This document shows, piece after piece, positions 51,938-61,151 of a stretch of DNA of 64,000 bases. The notes under the pieces were generated by a model. The model saw only the letters and a list, made by a program, of their open reading frames with translations. It was not told where the DNA came from and ran no database searches. Position 1 is the first letter of the stretch. The number at the start of each line of letters is the position of its first letter. The stretch lies in NCBI RefSeq assembly GCF_002286775.1, contig NZ_NSGJ01000006.1, forward strand, positions 83,886 to 147,885, read 5' to 3'. The DNA comes from Myroides sp. N17-2 (GTDB lineage: Bacteria; Bacteroidota; Bacteroidia; Flavobacteriales; Flavobacteriaceae). A program made the translations under genes and the position numbers.

Positions 51938-54862
51938 ATGAAAAAAAGATACCTACTTTTTGGTTTTGTATTTGCTGTAAGTGCTTCAATGCATGCGCAG
52001 TATAAAACAGTAACTAAAAAAGATGCTAATGGGTTCTCATACGAGTATGTAGAGAATGACCCAGCTAAAGCTAGAGTGTATACTTTAGGGAATGGCCTAA
52101 AAGTGTATTTAGCACAGAATCATGACGAACCACGTATACAAACGTATATACCAGTTCGTACAGGATCTAATAATGACCCTGAAGACAGTACTGGATTAGC
52201 TCACTATCTTGAGCACATGGTGTTTAAAGGGACTTCTAAATTAGGTACTATAAACTGGGCTAAAGAGCAAGAACTTATTAAACAAATCTCTGACTTATAT
52301 GAGCAACATAAAGCAGAGAAAGACGTAGAGAAAAAGAAAGCTATCTATAAGAAGATAGATGAAATCTCTAAGACTGCATCACAGTACGCAGTAGCAAATG
52401 AGTATGACAAGTCTGTAGCTTCTATCGGAGCAACGGGTACAAATGCACATACTTGGTTTGACGAGACTGTTTATCAGAATACTATCCCATCTAATGAATT
52501 AGAAAAATTCTTATTAATCGAGAGCGAGCGTTTCTCTGAATTGGTACTGCGTTTATTTCACACTGAATTAGAGGCTGTATATGAAGAGTTCAACAGGGGA
52601 CAAGATAATGATTCATGGGCTTCTCACGAGGCAATGATGAAGTTGTTATTCCCTGCTTCTCACTATGGAACTCAAACTACGATAGGTACTTCAGATCACC
52701 TTAAGAACCCTTCAATGGTAGCTATTAACAACTACTTTAACCAGTATTATGTGCCTAATAATATGGCTGTAGTATTAGTAGGAGATCTTGAGTTTGAACC
52801 TACTATTAAACTTGTTAATGCTTATTTCGGAGCAATGAAGAAAGCAAATCAACCTGCTGAGTATATTGCTAAAGAAGCACCGTTAACGAAGATACAAGTT
52901 AAAGATATTTATAGCCCACAAGCAGAGCGTGTAGAGATAGGTTTCCGTTTAGGTGGTATCCAGACTAAGGATGCTGTTTACTTAAACTTGATCGATATGT
53001 TATTAAGTAATGGTCAAGCTGGTATTATAGACTTAGATGTTAATCAAAAACAAAAAGCACTATATGCAGCGAGTTCTCCTATGGTAATGAAGGATTACTC
53101 AGTACACCAACTTACAGGTATGCCTAATGAAGGACAAACTGTAGAAGAAGTGAAAGACCTATTACTAGCTCAGATAGAGAAGCTTAAAAAAGGTGAGTTT
53201 GATGAGTGGTTATTAGAAGCTGTAGTGAATGAGTTCCGCAAGAGTTCAATGGAAGCTTTAGAAAGCAATGAGGCAATGGCTACAGAGATGTACCAAGCAT
53301 TTATCCATGGACGTACTTGGGAACAATCAGTTTCTGACCTAGAGCGTATGTCTAAAGTGAGCAAACAAGAGCTAATAGACTTTGTTAACGCTAATTATAA
53401 AGATAACTATGTAATTATCTATAAGCGTCAAGGAGAGAATAAAGACCTAGTACGTGTAGAAAACCCAGGTATTACACCTATTGATTTAAATAGAGATAGC
53501 GAATCAGAATTCTACAAACGCCTTAAAGGTATTACTGTAAAAGAAATCGCTCCTGTATTTGTAGACTTTAATACAGCTATTCAAAAAGAGAAAATAGGTA
53601 AGGGGAATAGCCAATTATATTCTATCAAAAATACAACTAATGATTTAGCTACTGTGACGTATATCACTGAAGTTGGATCTGATAATGATAATAAGTTATC
53701 ACTTGCGATTAGTTATTTAGATTACCTAGGGACTAGTAAATATTCTGCTGCTGATATCAAGAAAGAGTTCTTTAAATTAGGAGTATCTTATAGTATTAGT
53801 ACAGGTACAGATAAGACATATATCACTGTAAAAGGATTAAAAGAGAATATCCCTGCAGGTGTGAAGTTATTAGAGCATTTAGTTGCTGATGCTAAGGCTG
53901 ACACAGAAGCATATGAGAATATGGTTGATCAAATCTTGAAAGGTCGTCTAGATGCTAAATCAAGTAAAGGTGGAATCCAAAGAGCACTTAATAGCTACAT
54001 CGTTTCTAATGGAGAATTAAGTCGCTTTAAAGATATTCTAAGTGAGAAAGAATTAAAATCTATTAAACCAACTGAGTTAGTAGGTTTAGTTCACAACTTC
54101 TTTGATTACAATAATGATGTTTTCTATTATGGTAATGATAAGGAGAAAGCGAAGAAAGCTATTGTAGAGAATCACAATTTAGGAAAAGGTAAGAAAGTAC
54201 CAACAGCTAAGGTTTATCCAGAACCAGCTACAGATGGTACACTATACTTTGCTCCTTATGATATGGTTCAGGCAGAGATCACTTATAGAGCAAGAGAAGG
54301 TAAGTTTGATAAAAACTTATTAGCAACTAGTTCTGTGTTTAATAACTATTTCGGTGGAGGTATGGCTTCTGTTGTATTCCAAGAAATTCGCGAGTCTAAA
54401 TCATTAGCGTATTCAGCTTATGCTTATTATTTAAATGCTCCTAAGGCAGATAGATATAACTATGTATTGGCATACGTGGGTACTCAGGCAAATAAGTTAC
54501 CTCAAGCTGTAGAAGCCATGATGGGACTTATGAATGATATGCCACAAGGAGAAAGCCAATTCCAGAATGCTAAGAATACTGTTCTTAAGAATATTGCTAC
54601 ACAACGTTATACTAAAGCACAAATCTTTACATACTGGTTAAGCTTAAAAGAAAAAGGTATTGATTATGATATGAATAAAGATATCTACAGCCAAGTAGAG
54701 AAAATGCAGATGACTGACTTAGTGAATTACTTTAATCAATATGTAAAAGGTAAAACTTTCAACGTAGGATTATTAGGTAAGAAAGAAAACTTAGACTGGG
54801 AAGCGGTTAAGAAAATGGGTAAAGTGAAAGAACTTAGCCTAGAAGACTTATTCGGGTACTAG
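51938..54862 (+). CDS. Secreted M16 family zinc metalloprotease
   Basis: 974 residues holding both M16 halves in one chain. The signal peptide ends SMHAQ. The inverted zinc motif is H89-Y-L-E92-H93, and the distal ligand is probably E217 in ELEAVYEEFNRG, after an insert of about 45 charged residues. The C-terminal half (about 570-974) is the inactive clamshell partner with FGGGMASVVFQEIRESKSLAYSAYAYY. Such enzymes degrade peptides in a closed chamber and are common in the periplasm or outer surface of Bacteroidota. Lone gene with a downstream two-way terminator. Confidence 0.93.
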   Translation: MKKRYLLFGFVFAVSASMHAQYKTVTKKDANGFSYEYVENDPAKARVYTLGNGLKVYLAQNHDEPRIQTYIPVRTGSNNDPEDSTGLAHYLEHMVFKGTSKLGTINWAKEQELIKQISDLYEQHKAEKDVEKKKAIYKKIDEISKTASQYAVANEYDKSVASIGATGTNAHTWFDETVYQNTIPSNELEKFLLIESERFSELVLRLFHTELEAVYEEFNRGQDNDSWASHEAMMKLLFPASHYGTQTTIGTSDHLKNPSMVAINNYFNQYYVPNNMAVVLVGDLEFEPTIKLVNAYFGAMKKANQPAEYIAKEAPLTKIQVKDIYSPQAERVEIGFRLGGIQTKDAVYLNLIDMLLSNGQAGIIDLDVNQKQKALYAASSPMVMKDYSVHQLTGMPNEGQTVEEVKDLLLAQIEKLKKGEFDEWLLEAVVNEFRKSSMEALESNEAMATEMYQAFIHGRTWEQSVSDLERMSKVSKQELIDFVNANYKDNYVIIYKRQGENKDLVRVENPGITPIDLNRDSESEFYKRLKGITVKEIAPVFVDFNTAIQKEKIGKGNSQLYSIKNTTNDLATVTYITEVGSDNDNKLSLAISYLDYLGTSKYSAADIKKEFFKLGVSYSISTGTDKTYITVKGLKENIPAGVKLLEHLVADAKADTEAYENMVDQILKGRLDAKSSKGGIQRALNSYIVSNGELSRFKDILSEKELKSIKPTELVGLVHNFFDYNNDVFYYGNDKEKAKKAIVENHNLGKGKKVPTAKVYPEPATDGTLYFAPYDMVQAEITYRAREGKFDKNLLATSSVFNNYFGGGMASVVFQEIRESKSLAYSAYAYYLNAPKADRYNYVLAYVGTQANKLPQAVEAMMGLMNDMPQGESQFQNAKNTVLKNIATQRYTKAQIFTYWLSLKEKGIDYDMNKDIYSQVEKMQMTDLVNYFNQYVKGKTFNVGLLGKKENLDWEAVKKMGKVKELSLEDLFGY

Positions 54863-54885
54863 AATTAGGTATATAATAAAAGATA

Positions 54886-54916
54886 AAAAGGCTTTACACA
54901 TCGTGTAAAGCCTTTT
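54886..54916. terminator. Two-way terminator between M16 protease and mfd
   Basis: AAAAGGCTTTACAC and GTGTAAAGCCTTTT form a perfect 14 bp stem around ATC. Confidence 0.9.
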
Positions 54917-54931
54917 GTCTTTTATGTAATA

Positions 54932-57900
54932 CTAAGAATCAAGTAATTCGATTAACTCTAGTCCTTGTTTTATTGATTTTACATTCTTGAATGTAAGGAG
55001 TAGTCGTAAGCCGTTCTTAGTTTGCTTTTCTTTCATCTCACATAGATTAGATCTCTGTTGTATGAATAGAAGTGCTTTTCTAAATTTAGCTGATTGATAG
55101 TAGTCTGACTGTTGGTCTCCTAAGAAGTAACAAATCATTTTACCTTGTTTCATCACTACTTTTTCTATTCCCATATTAGCAGCGTGCCATTTGATACGCA
55201 AGCTATTTAATAATGCTACAGCCTGACGGGGTAATGCTCCGAATCGGTCTATTAAGCGTTGTTGATATTCTTGTAATACATCTTCATCATCTATTGTACT
55301 TAACTCATTATACAGGTTAAGACGCTCTGTAATGTTGTTGATATACTCATCAGGGAATAATATCTCGAAGTCTGTGTCGATCTGTGTATCTTTGACGAAC
55401 ACCTTATTTTCTTCCTTGTTTTCTTCTTCATACAGATCTTTAAACTCGTTCGCTTTTAGTTCTTCAATAGCCTCTTGCATAATCTTCTGATAGGTCTCAA
55501 AACCTATTTCATTGATAAAACCACTTTGTTCACCTCCTAAAATATCACCAGCTCCTCTAATCTCAAGATCTTTCATAGCGATATTAAGTCCACTACCTAA
55601 GTCACTAAACTGTTCTAATGCTTGTATCCTCTTACGTGCCTCTTCTGTCATCACAGAGTAAGGAGGGCAGATAAAGTAACAGAATGCTTTCTTATTACTT
55701 CGTCCCACACGACCTCTCATTTGGTGTAAATCAGATAGCCCGAAGTTGTTCGCATTGTTTATCAAGATAGTATTTGCATTAGGTACATCTAATCCACTTT
55801 CGATAATGGTAGTCGCTACTAATACATCGAACTCTCCATTCATAAAAGCAAGCATTAACTCTTCCAACTTTTTACCTTCTAGTTGGCCGTGTCCGATACC
55901 TATTTTAGCATCGGGAACTAGGCGTTGTATCATACCTGCTACTTCTCTGATATTCTCTATACGATTATTTATAAAGTAGACTTGCCCACCGCGTTCTATC
56001 TCATAAGACACAGCATCTCTAATCACCTCTTCATTAAATCCGACTACATTTGTCTCTATCGGATATCTATTCGGGGGTGGAGTATTTATCACAGATAAGT
56101 CTCGTGCTGCCATTAGTGAGAACTGTAACGTACGTGGAATAGGTGTAGCTGTCAGCGTTAATGTATCTACATTTTCTGAGATAGTCTTTAGCTTATCTTT
56201 TACTGCTACTCCGAACTTTTGTTCTTCATCTATTATTAATAAACCTAAATCTTTAAAGACAATTCCTTTATTTACTAACTGATGTGTACCAATAAGGATA
56301 TCTATTTTACCTACCTCTAAGTCTTGTAATATCTCTGTTTTTTGCTTAGCAGTTCTAAATCTATTGATATAAGATACACGCACAGGCATATCCTTAAGAC
56401 GCTCACTAAAAGTTTGGTAATGTTGGAACGCTAAGATAGTCGTAGGAACTAATATCGCTACCTGTTTGCCATTATCAACCATTTTAAAGGCTGCTCTAAT
56501 CGCTACCTCTGTCTTCCCAAAACCTACATCACCACAAACTAGACGATCCATCGGTCTCTCAAGTTCCATATCTGCTTTGACCTCTTGAGTCGCTTTTAGC
56601 TGATCAGGAGTGTCCTCATAGATAAAAGAACTTTCTAGTTCATGTTGTAAATAACTGTCTGGTGCACATTGAAATCCTTTTTGTAATCTGCGTTTAGCAT
56701 ATAGCTGTATCAGGTTAAAGGCAATGTGTTTTACACGAGCCTTAGTCTTATTCTTTAAGGTCTTCCAAGCTGCAGAACCCAATTTGTGAATCTTAGGTAC
56801 AGCGCCATCTTTACCTGTGTATTTTGATATTTTATGTAGAGAGTGTATACTCACATAGACGATGTCATTATCAGCATATACTAACTTGATTGCCTCTTGT
56901 GTCTTTCCTTCTACTTGTATTTTTTGCAACCCTCCGAACTTTCCTATACCGTGGTCTATATGTGTGACATAATCCCCTACAGATAGTGAGTTAAGCTCTT
57001 TTAGTGTTATTGTTTGTTTTTTAGTATAACCATTCTTAATACTAAACTTGTGGTAACGTTCGAATATTTGATGATCTGTATAACAAACTAGTTGCTTCTC
57101 CTCATCGATAAACCCCTCGAATATGGGCATTACCACTGTTTTAAACGCTTGAACGACTTTGTGGTTGTCATCTTCTTTTAATGATTCGAAGATGTCTCTA
57201 AAGCGCTTAGCTTGATTCTCATTAGAACAGAATAAGTAATTATAGAACCCATTATCTGTGTTTTCATTTAAGTTGCGCGCTAGTAAATCGAACTGCTTGT
57301 TAAATGAAGGTTGAGGTTTTATGTGAAACTCTACTGTTTTGTTGATCTCTAGTAGTTTCGTGTCGTTTAATTCTAACAGAGTGAACAACTCTAATTTATG
57401 CAAAAAAGACTGCCCATCTAAGAACATATCTTTAGGTTCTTTGTGCTTTAAATCTTTATTGAGTTTCTCAAAAGTCGTAGTAGCTCTCTCAAAATGTCTA
57501 TCTAGTTGGTCTATGATCAGAGCTGTATTCTGAGTTAGAACTACAGTCTTCTCAGAGATATAGTCTAAGAAACTTTCTCTATTCTCTGCTGAGAATTTAT
57601 TCTCAACATTGGGGATAATTGTTATCTTCTTTTGTTTTTCTACAGATAGCTGTGTCTCTACATCGAAAGTACGGATACTATCTATCTCATCACCAAAAAA
57701 CTCTAGGCGATAAGGATGGTCATTAGAGAATGAGAATACATCGATAATACCACCGCGTACAGAGAACTCTCCTGGCTCAGCCACGAAATCTACTCGTTTA
57801 AAGTTGTATTCGAATAGTACCTCATTGACATAATCTATTGATAGCTTATCTCCTTGATGTACTTTTAGCGTGTTCTTTTCTAATACTTTCTTAGTGACTA

Positions 57901-58285
57901 CTTTCTCAAATATAGCCTCAGTATAAGATACAATAATAGCAGGCTTCTTACGAGAGCTGATTCTATTTAGTACCTCTGCACGTAGCAAGACATTGGCGTT
58001 GTCTGTTTCTTCTATTTGATAAGGTCTTTTATAAGAACCTGGATAGAAGAGTACATCGGTCTTATTTACTAATGTCTCTAAGTCGTTTAAGTAATAGGCT
58101 GCTTCTTCCTTATCATTAAAGATTAGTAAGAATGGAGCATCTAATTGACTAAACAGGCTTTCTATTTGAAACGAAATAGCAGAGCCTATTAATCCCTTTA
58201 GATATATCTTATTTCCTCGAGACTGTAAGTCTTGAATAAGCTGTTTGGTTTTAGAAGAGTCTTGAAAGCGTTGTTTAATGTCCAT
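54932..58285 (-). CDS. mfd: Transcription-repair coupling factor Mfd
   Basis: 1117-residue DNA translocase that removes stalled RNA polymerase and recruits UvrA. The N-terminal UvrB-like region (about 1-340) is followed by the RNA-polymerase-interaction domain with GDYVTHIDHGIGKFGGL (about 440). The RecG-like helicase core has Walker A GDVGFGKTEVA, DEEQKFG as the DExH-type box, TATPIPRTLQ and the QMRGRVGRS motif VI. A TRCF C-terminal domain closes the protein (about 960-1117). All core motifs are intact. Its start overlaps the stop of the upstream lipoprotein gene in the string TAATG, so the two are translationally coupled. Confidence 0.96.
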   Translation of the reverse strand: MDIKQRFQDSSKTKQLIQDLQSRGNKIYLKGLIGSAISFQIESLFSQLDAPFLLIFNDKEEAAYYLNDLETLVNKTDVLFYPGSYKRPYQIEETDNANVLLRAEVLNRISSRKKPAIIVSYTEAIFEKVVTKKVLEKNTLKVHQGDKLSIDYVNEVLFEYNFKRVDFVAEPGEFSVRGGIIDVFSFSNDHPYRLEFFGDEIDSIRTFDVETQLSVEKQKKITIIPNVENKFSAENRESFLDYISEKTVVLTQNTALIIDQLDRHFERATTTFEKLNKDLKHKEPKDMFLDGQSFLHKLELFTLLELNDTKLLEINKTVEFHIKPQPSFNKQFDLLARNLNENTDNGFYNYLFCSNENQAKRFRDIFESLKEDDNHKVVQAFKTVVMPIFEGFIDEEKQLVCYTDHQIFERYHKFSIKNGYTKKQTITLKELNSLSVGDYVTHIDHGIGKFGGLQKIQVEGKTQEAIKLVYADNDIVYVSIHSLHKISKYTGKDGAVPKIHKLGSAAWKTLKNKTKARVKHIAFNLIQLYAKRRLQKGFQCAPDSYLQHELESSFIYEDTPDQLKATQEVKADMELERPMDRLVCGDVGFGKTEVAIRAAFKMVDNGKQVAILVPTTILAFQHYQTFSERLKDMPVRVSYINRFRTAKQKTEILQDLEVGKIDILIGTHQLVNKGIVFKDLGLLIIDEEQKFGVAVKDKLKTISENVDTLTLTATPIPRTLQFSLMAARDLSVINTPPPNRYPIETNVVGFNEEVIRDAVSYEIERGGQVYFINNRIENIREVAGMIQRLVPDAKIGIGHGQLEGKKLEELMLAFMNGEFDVLVATTIIESGLDVPNANTILINNANNFGLSDLHQMRGRVGRSNKKAFCYFICPPYSVMTEEARKRIQALEQFSDLGSGLNIAMKDLEIRGAGDILGGEQSGFINEIGFETYQKIMQEAIEELKANEFKDLYEEENKEENKVFVKDTQIDTDFEILFPDEYINNITERLNLYNELSTIDDEDVLQEYQQRLIDRFGALPRQAVALLNSLRIKWHAANMGIEKVVMKQGKMICYFLGDQQSDYYQSAKFRKALLFIQQRSNLCEMKEKQTKNGLRLLLTFKNVKSIKQGLELIELLDS

Positions 58286-58890
58286 TATTCCGTCTGGTTT
58301 TCTGTTGTAGGGTTAGCTAATCTCTCAGCACTTATCGCTTCTATTAATTCAGCTTCTCCTTCTTCTTTAGGAACGCTCGCTTTTCTAATAGTCTCTTCCA
58401 TTTGAGCAGTTAACAATCTAAAAGCTCTGTTGGTGTATTTTATATTGTAATCAAGTTTCTTTATATCGATAGGCTCAACTTCTAAGAACATATTTAGGTT
58501 GTTTAAAGAAGTCTGAAGTAGTGCTACTCTGGCTTTAATATCTGGTAGATCTAACTCTTTTGGATATTGTTGATAGCTAAGAGAAGATAATAATTCTGAT
58601 AATCTAGCTGATCTCTTTTGGAATTCACCTATTGCCGATACCGGTTTTAATCTAACCTCTTGGGCAAGTTCTTGCCAAGGTTTCCACTCTTTAAGGATAG
58701 AATCTAGTTCAGGTGTAAGAGAAGGGAAACGCAAGTTCCAGTTCTTAGTCAAGAAGTCATACACACTATCATTGTGTTGAGCTATTTTAAGTTCTTGTTC
58801 TTTAGCGAACTTCTCTTCATCTTTACAAGAGAAGCTCATGATAGAGACTAAGAATAATACAGGTATGATTATATATGAGTTGCTTTTCAT
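58285..58890 (-). CDS. Uncharacterised lipoprotein upstream of mfd
   Basis: 201 residues. The signal peptide ends at a lipid cysteine in SFSC-KDEEKF, and the K-D-E-E after the Cys fits the flavobacterial surface-export signal. The mature protein is almost entirely helical, with heptad-like spacing, and ends in an acidic disordered tail. I recognise no family. Coupling to mfd through the overlap TAATG means the two are made together, which is odd for a secreted lipoprotein and a DNA repair enzyme and is probably a matter of shared expression only. Confidence 0.75.
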   Translation of the reverse strand: MKSNSYIIIPVLFLVSIMSFSCKDEEKFAKEQELKIAQHNDSVYDFLTKNWNLRFPSLTPELDSILKEWKPWQELAQEVRLKPVSAIGEFQKRSARLSELLSSLSYQQYPKELDLPDIKARVALLQTSLNNLNMFLEVEPIDIKKLDYNIKYTNRAFRLLTAQMEETIRKASVPKEEGEAELIEAISAERLANPTTENQTE

Positions 58891-59024
58891 CTTTCAAAAG
58901 TTTTATGCGCCAAATTTACAAAGTTATATGCTATTTTATATCACTTGCATTGTCAGATTGTTATAAAACCTATAAAGTTGTAGTAATGTTGGTCAGTAAA
59001 ATTGATTTGTTATGGTAGTTAAAC

Positions 59025-59032
59025 TATATTTG
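59025..59032 (+). promoter_or_regulatory. -7 element for the threonine dehydrogenase gene
   Basis: TATATTTG matches TANNTTTG. ATTG at 59001-59004 lies about 20 bases upstream as a possible -33 box. This box overlaps a GTG at 59032, which argues that translation begins at the ATG at 59056 instead. Confidence 0.55.
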
Positions 59033-59055
59033 TGTACTTTTTAAATACACAAACG

Positions 59056-60009
59056 ATGGGAACCAAAATCCTTATAATTGGAGCTTGCGGACAGATAGGT
59101 TCAGAGCTAACGCTTAAATTAAGAGAAGTTTATGGAAGTGATAATGTGATCGCTTCAGATATTAGAGAAGGGAATGAAGCTCTTATGAGTTCAGGTCCTT
59201 TTGAAACAGTAAACGCTATGGAATTCGATGCTGTTGCGGCAGTAATCGAGAAACACCAAGTAGAAGAGGTTTATTTAATGGCTGCGTTATTATCCGCAAC
59301 TGCTGAGAAAAACCCTGCATTCGCTTGGGATCTTAATATGAATTCGTTGTTCCACGTATTGAACCTTGCTAAAGAAGGAAAGATTAAAAAAGTATTCTGG
59401 CCATCATCTATTGCAGTTTTTGGACCAACGACACCTAGAAATAATACACCTCAATATACTGTTATGGAACCTAGTACTGTGTACGGTATCTCTAAACAAA
59501 CAGGAGAACGCTGGTGTGAATATTACCATAACAAATTTGGAGTGGACGTAAGAAGTATTCGTTACCCTGGTCTAATCTCTTGGACTACACCTCCAGGTGG
59601 TGGTACTACAGATTATGCAGTAGATATATTCTATAAGGCAATCGAAGATAAGCACTATGACTGTTTCTTATCTGAAGAAACTGGTCTTCCGATGATGTAT
59701 ATGGAAGATGCTTTAAATGCTACTGTAGGTATTATGCAAGCGAAGAAAGAGGATGTTAAGATTCGTTCTTCTTATAATTTAGGTGGTATTTCTTTTACAC
59801 CAAAAGAGATTGCCGCTGAGATCACTAAACACATTCCTGATTTTACTATTGAATATAACCCTGACTTTAGACAAGCTATCGCTGATAGCTGGCCAGCTAG
59901 TATCGATGATACTTCTGCACAGCAAGACTGGGGTTGGAAGCACAAGTATGACTTAACTTCTATGACAGAAGTAATGTTAGAAAACCTAACTAGAGAATTA
60001 AAGAAATAA
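59056..60009 (+). CDS. SDR-type L-threonine 3-dehydrogenase (epimerase-like)
   Basis: From the ATG at 59056 the protein has 317 residues: MGTKILIIGACGQIGSEL, a Rossmann loop at the very start. A GTG at 59032 would add eight residues but falls in the promoter box. Further motifs are the catalytic Ser of WPSSIAVFGP (about 110-119), YGISKQTGERWCEYYH with the Tyr/Lys pair (about 136-151), and SIRYPGLISWTTPPGGGTTDYAVDIFYKA. These match the UDP-galactose-epimerase-like L-threonine dehydrogenases described from Flavobacterium and Cytophaga, which oxidise threonine to 2-amino-3-ketobutyrate with NAD+. A kbl partner gene is not nearby. A plain NAD-dependent epimerase is the alternative. Confidence 0.8.
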   Translation: MGTKILIIGACGQIGSELTLKLREVYGSDNVIASDIREGNEALMSSGPFETVNAMEFDAVAAVIEKHQVEEVYLMAALLSATAEKNPAFAWDLNMNSLFHVLNLAKEGKIKKVFWPSSIAVFGPTTPRNNTPQYTVMEPSTVYGISKQTGERWCEYYHNKFGVDVRSIRYPGLISWTTPPGGGTTDYAVDIFYKAIEDKHYDCFLSEETGLPMMYMEDALNATVGIMQAKKEDVKIRSSYNLGGISFTPKEIAAEITKHIPDFTIEYNPDFRQAIADSWPASIDDTSAQQDWGWKHKYDLTSMTEVMLENLTRELKK

Positions 60010-60027
60010 TAGTTCTATTATAGAAAG

Positions 60028-60053
60028 AAGCCAGCGTATAGCTGGCTTTTTTT
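60028..60053 (+). terminator. Terminator of the threonine dehydrogenase gene
   Basis: AAGCCAGC and GCTGGCTT pair around a 5-base loop, followed by a T-run. Confidence 0.88.
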
Positions 60054-60058
60054 ATATC

Positions 60059-60316
60059 TTGCAGTCGGTTAAAACAGTGGTTTTTTATCTTATTATTACT
60101 TTTATAATTATGGTATTAAGTGGTCTCCTTGCCTTTTGGCAATTTTTTCTTTTGTTCTTGATAGGACTTATGCTTTATAGTCTATATCATTTAGGAAAGT
60201 CAAGTTTAGATATCGGACAGAAACTTGTTTGGTGTCTCGTTATTATATTTATTCCTTTTGGCTTTGTTGCTTATCTACTAACAAAGCCTTATAAAAGCCA
60301 AAAAGGTCAGCAATAA
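60059..60316 (+). CDS. Small membrane protein, PLDc_N-like
   Basis: Up to 85 residues, three hydrophobic segments and a basic C-terminus (KPYKSQKGQQ). The stretch QKLVWCLVIIFIPFGFVAYLLTKP resembles the phospholipase-D-nuclease N-terminal (PLDc_N) membrane hairpin found as stand-alone small proteins in Bacteroidota. The start is uncertain: TTG at 60059 lies six bases after a terminator, so a shorter product from an internal codon is possible. A terminator whose stem includes the stop codon supports it being a real transcribed gene. Confidence 0.55.
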   Translation: MQSVKTVVFYLIITFIIMVLSGLLAFWQFFLLFLIGLMLYSLYHLGKSSLDIGQKLVWCLVIIFIPFGFVAYLLTKPYKSQKGQQ

Positions 60317-60327
60317 GCTGACTTTTT
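60305..60327 (+). terminator. Terminator overlapping the end of the small membrane gene
   Basis: GTCAGC and GCTGAC pair around AATAA, which includes the stop codon, followed by six T. Confidence 0.75.
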
Positions 60328-60512
60328 TGATAGAAGTGTAAAATGGTGCGCAAAAATAAGGGTACCGTCTTGTTTACCAAATTTGGTGTAAAGATTATGC
60401 TTATTTAAAAGAAATAGGGAAATGAAGACTTGAAGACTTGAATTCAAGAGTAAAGCATAGCTTACTTATAAAACTAGCGGTATTATTAAGGTTGTGCGGC
60501 CTTTATACAGCC

Positions 60513-60556
60513 CCTTCAACACTTCTTCAACATTACCACAACATTGTTCCACAATA
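60513..60556. repeat. Array of 11 bp units, second site
   Basis: CCTTCAACACT, TCTTCAACATT, ACCACAACATT and a weaker GTTCCACAATA lie at exact 11-base spacing, like the array at 12479-12522. Downstream, TCTTCAAGAGT and GAGTCAAGAAT read on the minus strand at about 60573-60597 with the same spacing. The 337-base gap is again convergent. It also has an 8-base-period repeat (GACTTGAA twice) at about 60427-60442. Confidence 0.4.
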
Positions 60557-60653
60557 AGTCCTTTTTACTGAGGAATTCTTGACTCACTCTTGAAGAGCTC
60601 TTGTCTCAAATAACTTGCTTAGTTCTCAATTTTTGACACAGATCCACTTTTTT

Positions 60654-60827
60654 TTATTTGCGAAGTCTTTTAAAGACTAGTTTGTATAAAGGCACTACCA
60701 CTATGATTAGCGATATGGCTGCTAATGCGATTACTGCACTACTAGGTACAGAATCTACACTGCGTAATATAATGGTGATTATAAATAGGAATGCTCCTAA
60801 AAGCAATAACTTTACATTTTTATCCAT
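60654..60827 (-). CDS. 57-residue two-helix membrane protein
   Basis: An ATG at 60827 opens a clean frame to TAA at 60654. The product begins MDKNVKLLLLGAFLF and ends VVVPLYKLVFKRLRK: two hydrophobic helices joined by a short polar turn with RSVDSVPSS, and basic tails. A similar-sized protein lies directly upstream on the same strand, 29 bases away, so they form a pair. An overlapping plus-strand frame here is less plausible because it reads through the helices out of frame with no membrane pattern. Family unknown. Confidence 0.6.
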   Translation of the reverse strand: MDKNVKLLLLGAFLFIITIILRSVDSVPSSAVIALAAISLIIVVVPLYKLVFKRLRK

Positions 60828-60856
60828 GCTTGTTGTTTTGCTACAAAAGTAAGGCT

Positions 60857-61033
60857 TTAGTTTAATTTATTGAACAAATAGATAACTAATGGGCTTACTA
60901 TCATTACAAAAGAAACTAATATAATAAAATAGGCAAATTGTGCGCCGATTATATTTAGATAGAAGAGTGTAAATGACAAGGCAAATAGAGCGATGCCAAG
61001 CAAAAAGAGTAGTTGATTTCTTTTCATGGTCAT
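60857..61033 (-). CDS. 58-residue two-helix membrane protein
   Basis: An ATG at 61033 (or a second ATG at 61027) opens a frame to TAA at 60857. The product starts MTMKRNQLLFLLGIAL and ends PLVIYLFNKLN, with two hydrophobic helices around a short turn NIIGAQ. It is the same design and length as its downstream neighbour. The pair is probably co-transcribed, divergent from the aldehyde dehydrogenase gene. Function unknown. The codon pattern and membrane-helix pattern both support a real gene. Confidence 0.6.
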   Translation of the reverse strand: MTMKRNQLLFLLGIALFALSFTLFYLNIIGAQFAYFIILVSFVMIVSPLVIYLFNKLN

Positions 61034-61151
61034 TTCGTTTTAATGTGATACTAATTTAGTTATTTTACTTGAGTTATCAAATTTTATCAACTAGAACAGT
61101 AAGGATAATCAAAACAATTATTAATTTTAGAGAAAAGTAAATATTCAGTAT

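Noticed and set aside
59032..59055. GTG start for the threonine dehydrogenase
   Set aside because: It falls on the last base of the -7 promoter box and would place residues ahead of the Rossmann strand. The ATG at 59056 fits both promoter and fold.
60658..60852. 64-codon plus-strand frame
   Set aside because: The minus strand of the same segment encodes a coherent two-helix membrane protein. The plus frame lacks a start context and any pattern.
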